Source: an uncultured Spirochaetota bacterium
GTDB lineage: Bacteria; Spirochaetota; Spirochaetia; JAFGXN01
Length of the DNA stretch: 64,000 bases
Assembly: GCA_944390005.1 (NCBI GenBank)
Contig: CALXOJ010000001.1
Span: 270,363 to 334,362 of the forward strand
Direction of reading: 5' to 3'
Shown here: positions 42,886 to 51,163 of the stretch, in pieces
Layout: every line of letters begins with the position of its first letter
How positions within the stretch are numbered: the first letter of the stretch is position 1
Translations under genes and position numbers: made by a program
The notes under the pieces: model-generated
Told to the model about the DNA's origin: nothing
Database searches by the model: none
Seen by the model: only the letters and a program-made list of their open reading frames with translations

Positions 42886-43291
42886 GTTTTTTCTTTTTGG
42901 GAGCTGTTTTCTCTTCGATTTTTTGAATCATCTGCGTTGAAAGGATTTGCGGCCATTCGGGAAGCACTTCACTGCTTTCGGTTTCATAAGTGCGTAAAAT
43001 TTCAAAAAAAGCGTCTTCAGCTTCCCGATACTTTTCCTGCCTGTAAAGCAGATACGCGATTTCATAACGGCATTCGACTCCGATGGCCTTGTAGTCGGGA
43101 AAACGGGCAATCACCTCTTCAAAAAGTGCGATCACGGCTTCGTAGTCTTTTTTTGTTTTGATTTGTCCCTGCTGAACTTGTGCGTGAAAAAAAAGCTCCT
43201 CTGCCGAGAGGTTTTCCGTCGTTTTTGTGTCGACCGTTACGCAAGAAAAGAGAAAAATCAAAACGGCGAAAATCGGTGCAGCCGTTTTCAA
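42851..43291 (-). CDS. Small TPR-like lipoprotein
   Basis: 146 aa. The signal peptide has the lipobox LFSC (Cys 17). Residues 30-110 form helical hairpins of TPR type (YEAVIALFEEVIARFPDYKA; YEIAYLLYRQEKYREAEDAF). A Lys-rich end (TAPKKKKLKSKESAQ) follows. It is probably an outer- or inner-membrane-anchored scaffold; function unknown. The start overlaps the Cys-rich protein gene (ATGA), and the end overlaps the M16 gene on the other strand. Confidence 0.75.
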   Translation of the reverse strand: MKTAAPIFAVLIFLFSCVTVDTKTTENLSAEELFFHAQVQQGQIKTKKDYEAVIALFEEVIARFPDYKAIGVECRYEIAYLLYRQEKYREAEDAFFEILRTYETESSEVLPEWPQILSTQMIQKIEEKTAPKKKKLKSKESAQSEL

Positions 43292-43593
43292 ACCCGAAAA
43301 ACCTCGTCATTGACCGGCAGTTTCTTCTTTAAATCTTTCAGATATTCTTCTTCGTCGCCCATCGATTCGTAAGCATCGCATTGGTCCAGTTTTCGGCGGA
43401 TGACGGTAAAGTATTTGTAATATTTCTCTTCTCCCAGTTTCTTCTTCCACATGCCGGCGTCGCAGCGGACGCGGAGCTGATATTCGCCTTCGTTCTGCGT
43501 TTGCGTTTTGATGACTTTGCAGTGAATACAGTTGGCGCAGTATATTTTCGAATCGTCGAAATCGTTTCCGGATGTTGAATCGCTTTCTTTCAT
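43288..43593 (-). CDS. Small cysteine-motif protein, possible metal-binding
   Basis: 101 aa, not recognised. CANCIHC (residues 19-25) plus single Cys at about 44 and 72 make a candidate zinc or Fe-S site. The rest is charged, with KKLGEEKYYKYFTVIRRKLDQC. No signal peptide. The promoter is good (minus strand TTGACT-N17-TAAAAT, 43634-43662). It is co-translated with the TPR lipoprotein through an ATGA overlap. Confidence 0.7.
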   Translation of the reverse strand: MKESDSTSGNDFDDSKIYCANCIHCKVIKTQTQNEGEYQLRVRCDAGMWKKKLGEEKYYKYFTVIRRKLDQCDAYESMGDEEEYLKDLKKKLPVNDEVFRV

Positions 43594-43780
43594 TTTTAAA
43601 AAGATCTCCGCATATCAGAAAAAATAATGCCTCATTTTATTCTTTGATATTAAAAAAGTCAATAGAAGGAGTCGGGATTCGCGCAAAAGAATAGAGATAA
43701 ACCGCATAATTTGAAAAAAAGTTCTTTTCTTATCTGAAAATATGTTTTATAATAAAACGGTTTTTTGCAGGGAGGGAGAT
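43594..43780. promoter_or_regulatory. Divergent promoter region ahead of the giant coiled-coil gene
   Basis: Minus strand: TTGACT (43657-43662), 17 bases, TAAAAT (43634-43639). Plus strand: TATAAT (43748-43753) preceded by a T-rich segment. The plus -10 lies inside an apparent frame extension from ATG 43742, which shows that this ATG is not used. The region is AT-rich and otherwise empty. Confidence 0.5.
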
Positions 43781-46700
43781 GTGAGTGCTATCGGACTCGT
43801 ATTGAATGTCTTAACTCTGGTTATTTCGACGGCTGTTGTCATTCTTTTTCGGATTATTGATCGAGATAACCGTTCTTTGGATAAATTAAAGCGTTATGCC
43901 GCCAATCTTCAGGATGAAATTGACGGTATGGTTGATAAATCGATTCAGGAATTGAAAAATACCGCTTTGGATTTGGAGGTCAACGCCCGCGCGGGGCGTG
44001 AGCTGTTGGATGACGTCAGCCGCGAAGATTCTCGTTTAACTGAAATTCAAAACCGCATTGACGGACTGGAAAACAGTGTTAAGAATTCCGAAACGGCAAT
44101 GGATCAACTCTCTCGATTGACGCAAAGTGTTGAAGAAAATATGCGTAATCTCCGCCGTGAATCGGATTTTGTCACAGCGGTTGCCAAAAAAGTAAAAGAA
44201 GTCGACGATCGGACTCAGGCCATTCAAACCGAAATGGATGAGGCGTTGGATAATTTTGAGGCAAAGGCATCCGTTTCCTTGGAACGAATTTCCGATGAGA
44301 TTCGTTCTGAGTTTGAGGCGGAGAAGCAAGATTGTCTGCGCGTTATCGAGGATGCGAAAGAGGCGGCCGAAAGCGATTGGTCCGCGTATGTCGACAGAGA
44401 AAAGGAGAGTTTTGACCGAGCGGCGGATGACGTCAAGGCGTTTCTGCAGACATTGACGGAAGAGGGCGAACGCATTTCCGATGAAATGGCGGCGAAAATG
44501 ACGAAGTTCGGGGAGTCGGAATCTGCCGCTTTTGAATCAGCGTGCGGAGAAATTTTTGAACGCCGGCGGGAAGAGGCTCAATTGCTTGCCGACAGAATCG
44601 AAAATCGATTGGAACAGCTCTCTACTCAGACGGAAAATATCGGAACGGTGCAGGCGGAATCTTTACAGGAGATTCAAAACGAAAAGGAAAAGCTGGCGGA
44701 GGTTTTTGAGATACTGAAACGCAAAAGCGGTGAATTGATTGACCAGACCGTAAGAAAAATGGAAGACGATTTCGGAAAAACGACGGAATCTTTTGCTTCT
44801 GAATGCGATTCAATTTTAACCCGCCGGCGAGAAGATTTGCGTACGGTCGGAGATTTGATTGACGAAAGATTAAACGCTCTCTCCGATCAGACAGAACAAG
44901 TCAAAGCGGTGCAAATGGAGTCTTTTAATGAAATTCAAAACGAAAAAGAGAGATTGGCTCAAGTTTTTGAATTATTGAAGCAGCGCAGCGCTGAACTTTC
45001 CGAACAGACAGAAGAAGATTTGGCGGCAGAATGCGCAAAAATTTTAAACCAGCGTCGTGATGATTTGAAATCCGTTGATATTGTTATTGAAGAGCGGCTG
45101 AACCGTCTGCGCGAACAAACAGAAAAAATGAAGATCGCCCAAAATGAATCTTTAAAATCCATTCAAATCGAAAAGGAGCGGCTTGAGGATACATTTGAGT
45201 TGCTGAAACGGCAAAGCAGTGAATTAGCCGCGCAAACGGTCGAACGAATGGAGCGCGACGCAGAAAAAACGGCAGATGTATTTGAATCCGAGTGCGGAGG
45301 AATTTTAAGACGTCGGCAGGAAGAAATGAAGGCGGCGGGAGACGCATTGGAAGAGCAGCTTGGACGGTTATCCGAACAGGCTGAAGACATTAACTCTGCG
45401 CAAAATGTTTCATTACGGGAAATTCAGGAGGAGCGCGAGCGGCTGTCGAAAATTTTTGAATCTTTGGAAATTCGGAGTGACGATTTAGTTCAGCGGACGT
45501 CGGAACGATTGGAAGAGGAGGTCCGGCGGGCGGAATCGGTTTTTCAATCCGAATGCGAATCGCTGCAGCACGGGAACCGCGAAGCTGCCGAAGAGATAAA
45601 GAGTTCGTTTGAAGAGGCGTTGGCGTCTGTCGTTCAGCAGCTGGAATCTGTCAAAGGTACCCACGAAGCCGCTTTAAATCGACTGAATGTCGAAAAAACG
45701 CAGATCTTGGAGATTGCCGAACGCCGTCGGGAAGAAGCTGAAGAGTGGTTTAATCGGGAGCGGGAAAGTTTTGATCGCGCCGCAGAAGAGATTCGATCTT
45801 TTGTGAAAACGCTCTCCGGAGAAGGCGAACGAATTGCCGATGAGCTCGTCGTTAAAATGAATGAACAGGGCGAAAAGGCGGCGCTTGCCTTTAACGATCA
45901 ATGCGGAGTCATTGTCAATCGAAGGCGGGATGAGGTGGAAGCCGTTCGCGTTTCGCTTGAAGATCGGCTGCAAGCTTTGACAGAAGAAGCGGAGAATGTC
46001 AGAAAAGCGCAAAACGAAACTTTATTTGATATTCAAAACGAAAAAGAGCGCATGGAATCGGTTTTTGAGTCTTTACGGCAACGGAGTTCAGAGTTGGCAG
46101 AGCAGACGTCGAATCAAATGGAAACCGAATCAAAACGAATTGCGGAAGTTTTTAAGGCGGAATGCGACGATTTGCAGGAGAAAAACAGAGAACAAGCCGA
46201 TGCGGTCAAGACTTCGTTTGAAGAAATTTTGACAAACGTTTCCGCTCAACTGGAATCGGTAAAAACCGGACATGAAGCCGCTTTGAATCGCTTAAATGCG
46301 GAAAAGGCGCAAATGTTGGCGCTTGCGGCGCAGCAGAGAGAAAAAGCGGAAGAGCAAATCAAGAAAGAGATTGCAGCCGTATTGACGCGCGTCAAAGAAA
46401 AAACCGATACATATACAGCTATTTTTGATGCGAAAATTTCTGAAATCAAAAGCCGCATGGAGAAAGATCTGTCAATTTTGCAGGAGAAGCAGAAGCGTGA
46501 TCAATCGGCATGTGTGCTCAAAATGGAAAGCGTCGGAGCTGATATCGAGAAGTCATTGGAAAAGTTCAAACTGCAGTCCGATGAAATTGAAACTCGTTAT
46601 CAGCGAAATATTCAAACAGCTGCAGAACGGGCGCTCAAACTCGAAGATGAAATTTTCGAACAATTAAAACAACGCATTGAAGAGCGCGCCGGTAAATCGG

Positions 46701-49330
46701 AAAAGCAAATGGAAGCGCATTTAACCTCTATGTTTTCCAATATTGAAACGACAAATGAGGAAATCCTTCGTCATTTCGGGGAAATGCGCAGTGATGTAGA
46801 AGTCAAAAAAGAAGAGTCCAGAAAAGAGTTGGAAGTTTTGAAAACGTCTATTTCGGCGGCTTTGCACGAAGCGGATGCGTTCAATCGCTCCAGTTTGACA
46901 AAGATTTTGGAAGAGGCTGAAACTTCACGACAGCGGCTGAAAGATGACTTGAGCAGTTTTACCTCTCAGATGAACGCCGATATGGAAGCGTTTAAAACGC
47001 GCATGACCGAAAGTTTGACGCAAGCCGAAATTCGATTGACGGAAAATACGCAAAAGCTGAATCATATTTCTTCCGAAATCGACGCTTCCGGTATGCAGAT
47101 GATCGAAACCGCTTCGTCACGCGTCAAACAATCAATGAATGAATTGACAGATGACGTTGATCGCAAAATTTCTGAGATGAATCGCCTTTTTGAAGAGCAC
47201 AAAACTCATTTTGAATACAAAATTTCTCAGATTGATGTTGTTGAGGAAGAAGTCAGCCGTTATCTTGACGAAGTTTCGGCATCTATTGAGAAAGCGGGGC
47301 GGAAAAATGACGAGCTTCTTGAACAATTTGCCGCGGAATCTCAGGAGAAGAGAGAGTCCGAACGGGCAAGAACCGAAGAAGATTATCAACGGATTCATGA
47401 AGTCATTGAAAGTATTGAGAAAGAGATCGAAGCGGTCAAAGCGGCAGCTTATGAAAACACCAATAAGCAAATGTCCGTTTACGAGGATCGGTTTTTTGCT
47501 GATTTACGCGAACGAATCGATTCTTTAAACTTGAAAGTTTTGGAGTGGCAGCAACAGACGGAACGGGATATGGAGAAAATTCTTCAGGAATCTCGTGCGT
47601 ATCAGTCGGAAGCGGAAGAACAGCGTCGGACAGCTATTGCCGAAGGTTTGAAAAAATTAGAAGAACAAACCGAGAAGGAATTGACGCACTTGAGCGGTCG
47701 GATTCATTCTCTCAGAGAAAAAATAGACTCCGATACATTGCATAACGAAAAAGAGATTGAAGAGTTTAAAATTTTGATTGGGAAAAATATTGAAGATATT
47801 CGCAATGAAGCTCAAAATACATTTGAAGTTGAATTCTCAAAATATGACATCAGTATTGCTTCCCGATTGAATGAATACCGCAAGAATTTGGATGAGCAAA
47901 TTGAAACCGTTAAAGGAAGCCTGGAGGAAAATATTTCCGATCTCTTTAAACGAAATGAAACGGCCTATTCCGATTTGAAAGTCATGCACTCCAATGTGAT
48001 TCAGCAGATGAAAAATACAGAATCGGATTTAAAGGCTAAATATGCCGACTTAAAAACATCGGTTTCCGAAAATGTGAATATCATTAAGGATTCTTTTGCG
48101 ACTCAGAAAGAAGGAATCATCGAAAAAGCTAAGAGAGAAGCGGATGATTTGGCTAAGGCGGTATTGCTTGTCGGTCAGGATGTGGAAAGATTGACCGCCG
48201 ATTTGAGGCAAAAATCCGATGATACGCTCATTGAATTGAATAAAAAATATGACGAATTTTATGCGGAATTTAATTATAAAACCGATACGCTTTTGAATGA
48301 ATTGGATTACAAAACCCGTGATTTTCGTCAATCCAGCGCGGACACTCGCGAAAAAATTGAGGCAGTTCAACAGAAACTTCATAATGATGTTGAAGAGGGA
48401 CGGAAAAATCTTGCGTTTCGTTTGGATGAAATTACAAAACGGATTCGCGACTTTGAATCTCAGACAAAACTTTTTGAACGAGCCGATCTTTTGAAGAAAA
48501 AATTGACGGAAGATATTGCATCTTTGCGCAATGAAATCGACCAGTTGGTGATTAAGAAGAAAGAATTTAAAGATATCGACATGACGTTGGTAAAAGCAAA
48601 GGCGATTGAGAACGATATTGCCGTAAAATTGAGTGAAATGCAAACCAATAAACGGACAGTCGATGATTTGGAAAAAGATTTCAAACGCCTCAGAGACACT
48701 TCTGCCGAAATTAACTCACGTATCGATAAAGTGACGGCTTCCAACGATGTTGTTATGGAAATGCAGGCGCGGTTGCGGCAGTTGGATGAGTTGGAAAGAA
48801 CCGTGGAAGATCAGTACGCCCGTTTGGAGAAGAAGGAACACGTGCTCAATCATACCACAATGGGAATTGATAAGAATTTTGAAGAGATGCAGGAATTGGA
48901 AACGCGCTTGAAGAATTTCGAGGCGGTATTCAACGACTTTCTCGGAAAATTGGCAGGGGCTTCCAAGAGAATCGAAGCGCTTAATAGCAATAAAGAGCGG
49001 GCTGACTTTGCTGTTGAAAAGTTAATGGAGTTGGATTCCATGCTTGGCGATATTGACGCCAAAATTGAGTCTGTTACAAAAGCTCGCAAATGGCTGGCGG
49101 ATACCGAGTCGCGATTGGTTCAGCTCAATGATTCTGCCGTTAAAAATCTGACAACTTTAAAAGAGGTAACGGAACTTTCGAATCTGTCAAACGGAAAAGG
49201 AAAGGTTGATCAAAATGTTTTGATTTTGCGTTTGGCTCAGCAGGGATGGAGCGCTGCCGATATTGCGAAAAAACTGAATGTCGGTCTCGGGGAAGTTCAG
49301 CTGATTATCGAAATGAATTTGAACAAATAG
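43781..49330 (+). CDS. Giant spirochaete coiled-coil protein (SpiroCoCo-like)
   Basis: 1849 aa. One N-terminal membrane helix (SAIGLVLNVLTLVISTAVVILF) is followed by almost 1750 residues of charged coiled coil. A small globular end follows (QGWSAADIAKKLNVGLGEVQLIIEMN), which resembles a helix-turn-helix. Residues about 250-880 are internal repeats of 87 aa. The layout matches the spirochaete-specific family annotated as SpiroCoCo; it is probably an anchored cytoplasmic filament or scaffold. Start: GTG 43781 with GGAGGGAG upstream and a -10 at 43748, rather than ATG 43742. A HIT gene follows 8 bases downstream. Confidence 0.88.
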   Translation: MSAIGLVLNVLTLVISTAVVILFRIIDRDNRSLDKLKRYAANLQDEIDGMVDKSIQELKNTALDLEVNARAGRELLDDVSREDSRLTEIQNRIDGLENSVKNSETAMDQLSRLTQSVEENMRNLRRESDFVTAVAKKVKEVDDRTQAIQTEMDEALDNFEAKASVSLERISDEIRSEFEAEKQDCLRVIEDAKEAAESDWSAYVDREKESFDRAADDVKAFLQTLTEEGERISDEMAAKMTKFGESESAAFESACGEIFERRREEAQLLADRIENRLEQLSTQTENIGTVQAESLQEIQNEKEKLAEVFEILKRKSGELIDQTVRKMEDDFGKTTESFASECDSILTRRREDLRTVGDLIDERLNALSDQTEQVKAVQMESFNEIQNEKERLAQVFELLKQRSAELSEQTEEDLAAECAKILNQRRDDLKSVDIVIEERLNRLREQTEKMKIAQNESLKSIQIEKERLEDTFELLKRQSSELAAQTVERMERDAEKTADVFESECGGILRRRQEEMKAAGDALEEQLGRLSEQAEDINSAQNVSLREIQEERERLSKIFESLEIRSDDLVQRTSERLEEEVRRAESVFQSECESLQHGNREAAEEIKSSFEEALASVVQQLESVKGTHEAALNRLNVEKTQILEIAERRREEAEEWFNRERESFDRAAEEIRSFVKTLSGEGERIADELVVKMNEQGEKAALAFNDQCGVIVNRRRDEVEAVRVSLEDRLQALTEEAENVRKAQNETLFDIQNEKERMESVFESLRQRSSELAEQTSNQMETESKRIAEVFKAECDDLQEKNREQADAVKTSFEEILTNVSAQLESVKTGHEAALNRLNAEKAQMLALAAQQREKAEEQIKKEIAAVLTRVKEKTDTYTAIFDAKISEIKSRMEKDLSILQEKQKRDQSACVLKMESVGADIEKSLEKFKLQSDEIETRYQRNIQTAAERALKLEDEIFEQLKQRIEERAGKSEKQMEAHLTSMFSNIETTNEEILRHFGEMRSDVEVKKEESRKELEVLKTSISAALHEADAFNRSSLTKILEEAETSRQRLKDDLSSFTSQMNADMEAFKTRMTESLTQAEIRLTENTQKLNHISSEIDASGMQMIETASSRVKQSMNELTDDVDRKISEMNRLFEEHKTHFEYKISQIDVVEEEVSRYLDEVSASIEKAGRKNDELLEQFAAESQEKRESERARTEEDYQRIHEVIESIEKEIEAVKAAAYENTNKQMSVYEDRFFADLRERIDSLNLKVLEWQQQTERDMEKILQESRAYQSEAEEQRRTAIAEGLKKLEEQTEKELTHLSGRIHSLREKIDSDTLHNEKEIEEFKILIGKNIEDIRNEAQNTFEVEFSKYDISIASRLNEYRKNLDEQIETVKGSLEENISDLFKRNETAYSDLKVMHSNVIQQMKNTESDLKAKYADLKTSVSENVNIIKDSFATQKEGIIEKAKREADDLAKAVLLVGQDVERLTADLRQKSDDTLIELNKKYDEFYAEFNYKTDTLLNELDYKTRDFRQSSADTREKIEAVQQKLHNDVEEGRKNLAFRLDEITKRIRDFESQTKLFERADLLKKKLTEDIASLRNEIDQLVIKKKEFKDIDMTLVKAKAIENDIAVKLSEMQTNKRTVDDLEKDFKRLRDTSAEINSRIDKVTASNDVVMEMQARLRQLDELERTVEDQYARLEKKEHVLNHTTMGIDKNFEEMQELETRLKNFEAVFNDFLGKLAGASKRIEALNSNKERADFAVEKLMELDSMLGDIDAKIESVTKARKWLADTESRLVQLNDSAVKNLTTLKEVTELSNLSNGKGKVDQNVLILRLAQQGWSAADIAKKLNVGLGEVQLIIEMNLNK
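44531..46411 (+). repeat. Internal tandem repeats of the coiled-coil gene
   Basis: Units start at 44531, 44792, 45020, 45281 and 45890, each opening with a (F/L)xxxC motif followed by a dibasic segment and a QNE(K/R)E(K/R)-type core. Four are exactly 261 bases (87 codons) and one is 228 (76 codons, shorter by 11). A second unit type starts at 45542 and again at 46151 (SFEE..QLES, then EAALNRLN). Confidence 0.8.
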
Positions 49331-49338
49331 AGGGAAAA

Positions 49339-49689
49339 ATGGAATCGTGTTTGTTTTGCCGAATTGCTGACGGAGATGTTCCGTCGAAAAAAGTTTACGA
49401 GGATGAATTTGTTTATGCGTTCGAGGACATCAATCCGCAGGCGCCGGTTCACATTTTGATTATTCCGAAACGGCACATTGCGCGTGTCGAAAATCTTTGC
49501 AGCGAAGACGCCGAGACAGCCGGCCGTTTATTGACAGCTGCCGCTGAAATTGCAAAACAAAAGGGATTGACAAACGGATTTCGTGCCGTGTTTAACAATG
49601 GCGCTGACGGCGGGCAGGAGGTTGAACACATCCACCTGCATTTAATCGGCGGCGTCAAAATGGGGTGGCCGCCGTTTCCGTCGGTTTAA
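49339..49689 (+). CDS. HIT-family nucleotide phosphoramidase (HinT-like)
   Basis: 116 aa. The N-terminal CLFCRIADGDVPSKKVYED and the histidine triad EHIHLHLIGG place it in the HINT branch of HIT proteins, which hydrolyse nucleoside phosphoramidates. The two N-terminal Cys are typical of zinc-binding members. The ATG at 49339 follows AGGGA and lies 8 bases after the coiled-coil stop; an upstream frame extension inside that gene is not used. The end overlaps the exonuclease gene by four bases. Confidence 0.93.
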   Translation: MESCLFCRIADGDVPSKKVYEDEFVYAFEDINPQAPVHILIIPKRHIARVENLCSEDAETAGRLLTAAAEIAKQKGLTNGFRAVFNNGADGGQEVEHIHLHLIGGVKMGWPPFPSV

Positions 49690-50450
49690 TCAGCGATTTC
49701 CAACATGATCGGACAGTGATCGGAGCCGGTAATTTCGGAAAGAATTTCGCAGGCTTTTAATTTTTCTTTCAAAATCAAATTGACACAGAAAAAGTCGATT
49801 CTCCATCCGATATTTTTGCTGCGCGCTTGAAATCGGTAACTCCACCATGTATAAGCGTCGGTTTTTTCAGGATAGAAAAACCGGAAGCAGTCGATGTAGC
49901 CCGCATCGAGAAATTGTTTCATCCATGCCCGTTCTTCGGGGAGATAACCGGGGTTGTTTTCATTTGATTTCGGATTTTTTAAATCGATCGGAAACGGAGC
50001 GATATTGTAATCGCCGCAGAGAATCACTTCGAATCCGGAAGCGGTCAGTTCATCCAGTTTTTGTTTCATCGCTTCACAGAAACGCAGTTTATAGTCAAGC
50101 CGTTTTCCTCCCTCCTGACTGTTGGGAAAGTAGGCGGAAATCAAAACTCGCTTACCGAATGTCAGAAACAGAGCGCGGCCTTCTTTGTCAAATTCTTCTA
50201 TATCCATTTTTTCGATTTTATCCGGTTCTTGTTTTGTGTAAATCGCTACGCCGCTGTAGCCCTTCCGTTCGGCATCGGCAAAACAGACTCGATAGGGAGG
50301 AAACTCTTTGAAGTGCCGCTTTAAAATAGCTTCCTGAGCTTTGGTTTCCTGCAAACACCAACAGTCCGCATCAAAATTTTTCATGATATCGAAAAGACCT
50401 TTTTCTTCTGCGGAACGGATTCCATTGACGTTCCATGAGATGATTTTCAT
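49686..50450 (-). CDS. xthA: Exodeoxyribonuclease III / AP endonuclease
   Basis: 254 aa of the EEP fold. KIISWNVNGIRSA, LQETKAQE (metal Glu), YSGVAIYTK, CGDYNIAP and SDHCPIMLEI give the full catalytic set. It acts in base excision repair as AP endonuclease and 3' exonuclease. Length is normal for the ExoA branch. It is translated after the SET-domain gene with an ATGA overlap. Confidence 0.95.
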   Translation of the reverse strand: MKIISWNVNGIRSAEEKGLFDIMKNFDADCWCLQETKAQEAILKRHFKEFPPYRVCFADAERKGYSGVAIYTKQEPDKIEKMDIEEFDKEGRALFLTFGKRVLISAYFPNSQEGGKRLDYKLRFCEAMKQKLDELTASGFEVILCGDYNIAPFPIDLKNPKSNENNPGYLPEERAWMKQFLDAGYIDCFRFFYPEKTDAYTWWSYRFQARSKNIGWRIDFFCVNLILKEKLKACEILSEITGSDHCPIMLEIAD

Positions 50451-51052
50451 ATTTTATTACACTCCCCACCCGGCGACAGTGCCGTTTGTTTCTGTTTTAA
50501 GTTCTGAAAGAGTTCCCTTGGGATGTGCAGTTCTCTTTGCCGTGAGCTCCAATAAGTTTCTCCGTAGTCGATAAAAATTTCTTCTCCTCGTTCGACGGTG
50601 CGGGCGGCGTAAAAGAAGATGATCCAATGACCGTCTGCAAAAAGATGATCGGCGGTTGCGTTCGGCTCAAATGAATGGTTGGCAAAACGCAGAGCATTGC
50701 CTTTTTTCAGAGCGTTGATTTCCAGCCTCGGGAAAGTCGGTGCCGGTACAAGCCAGGCATAATCGGTTTTTTTTGTAAAAGGCAGTGCCCATCGCTGTTC
50801 CCCGGTGTATTGTCCGATCCAATCGCCTTTCGACAGCGTCTTTTCAGCAAAAAGACCGCATCCGTGAACGGAAGAACGGCGAACTTCAACGTCAGCTGTC
50901 TTTCCGGAATGGATCAATTTCCCATATTTTTTTAAGAGCCGTTCAAATTCGCTTCGATTCCGTTCGTAGTAATTCCGTGCTTCAAGCAGCGGTCTTTGCA
51001 GAATCCGGTTCTGCGTCAGAAATTCGAAATCAGCGGGGTAAAACGACTCCAT
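50447..51052 (-). CDS. SET-domain protein, probable protein-lysine methyltransferase
   Basis: 201 aa. The SET core runs from RRSSVHGCGLFAEKTL (about 60-75) to RFANHSFEPNA (AdoMet and pseudoknot motif, usually NHSxxPN) and GEEIFIDYGETYW. No post-SET Cys cluster is seen. Bacterial SET proteins can methylate ribosomal or DNA-binding proteins; the substrate here is unknown. The ATG at 51052 has TAAAAT five bases before it and no Shine-Dalgarno. It leads a two-gene unit with xthA. Confidence 0.85.
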   Translation of the reverse strand: MESFYPADFEFLTQNRILQRPLLEARNYYERNRSEFERLLKKYGKLIHSGKTADVEVRRSSVHGCGLFAEKTLSKGDWIGQYTGEQRWALPFTKKTDYAWLVPAPTFPRLEINALKKGNALRFANHSFEPNATADHLFADGHWIIFFYAARTVERGEEIFIDYGETYWSSRQRELHIPRELFQNLKQKQTALSPGGECNKI

Positions 51053-51163
51053 GGTTCATTTTACCACAGAACAGCAAAAAAGAAAACGAAAAAAAGGTTC
51101 GTTGTCGGTAAAACTGATTGCAAAAATCAGAAATTCGATATAATATAGGACAAGGAGAATTTT
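51053..51163. promoter_or_regulatory. Divergent promoter region, SET/xthA and AsnRS-like gene
   Basis: Minus strand TAAAAT (51058-51063) lies five bases from the SET ATG, with only a weak T-rich -35. Plus strand TATAAT (51139-51144) lies ahead of AAGGAG and the GTG at 51164. Confidence 0.45.

Noticed and set aside
43742-43780. ATG 43742 as start of the giant coiled-coil protein
   Set aside because: A TATAAT lies just inside it, and the GTG at 43781 has a strong ribosome site and starts the membrane helix.
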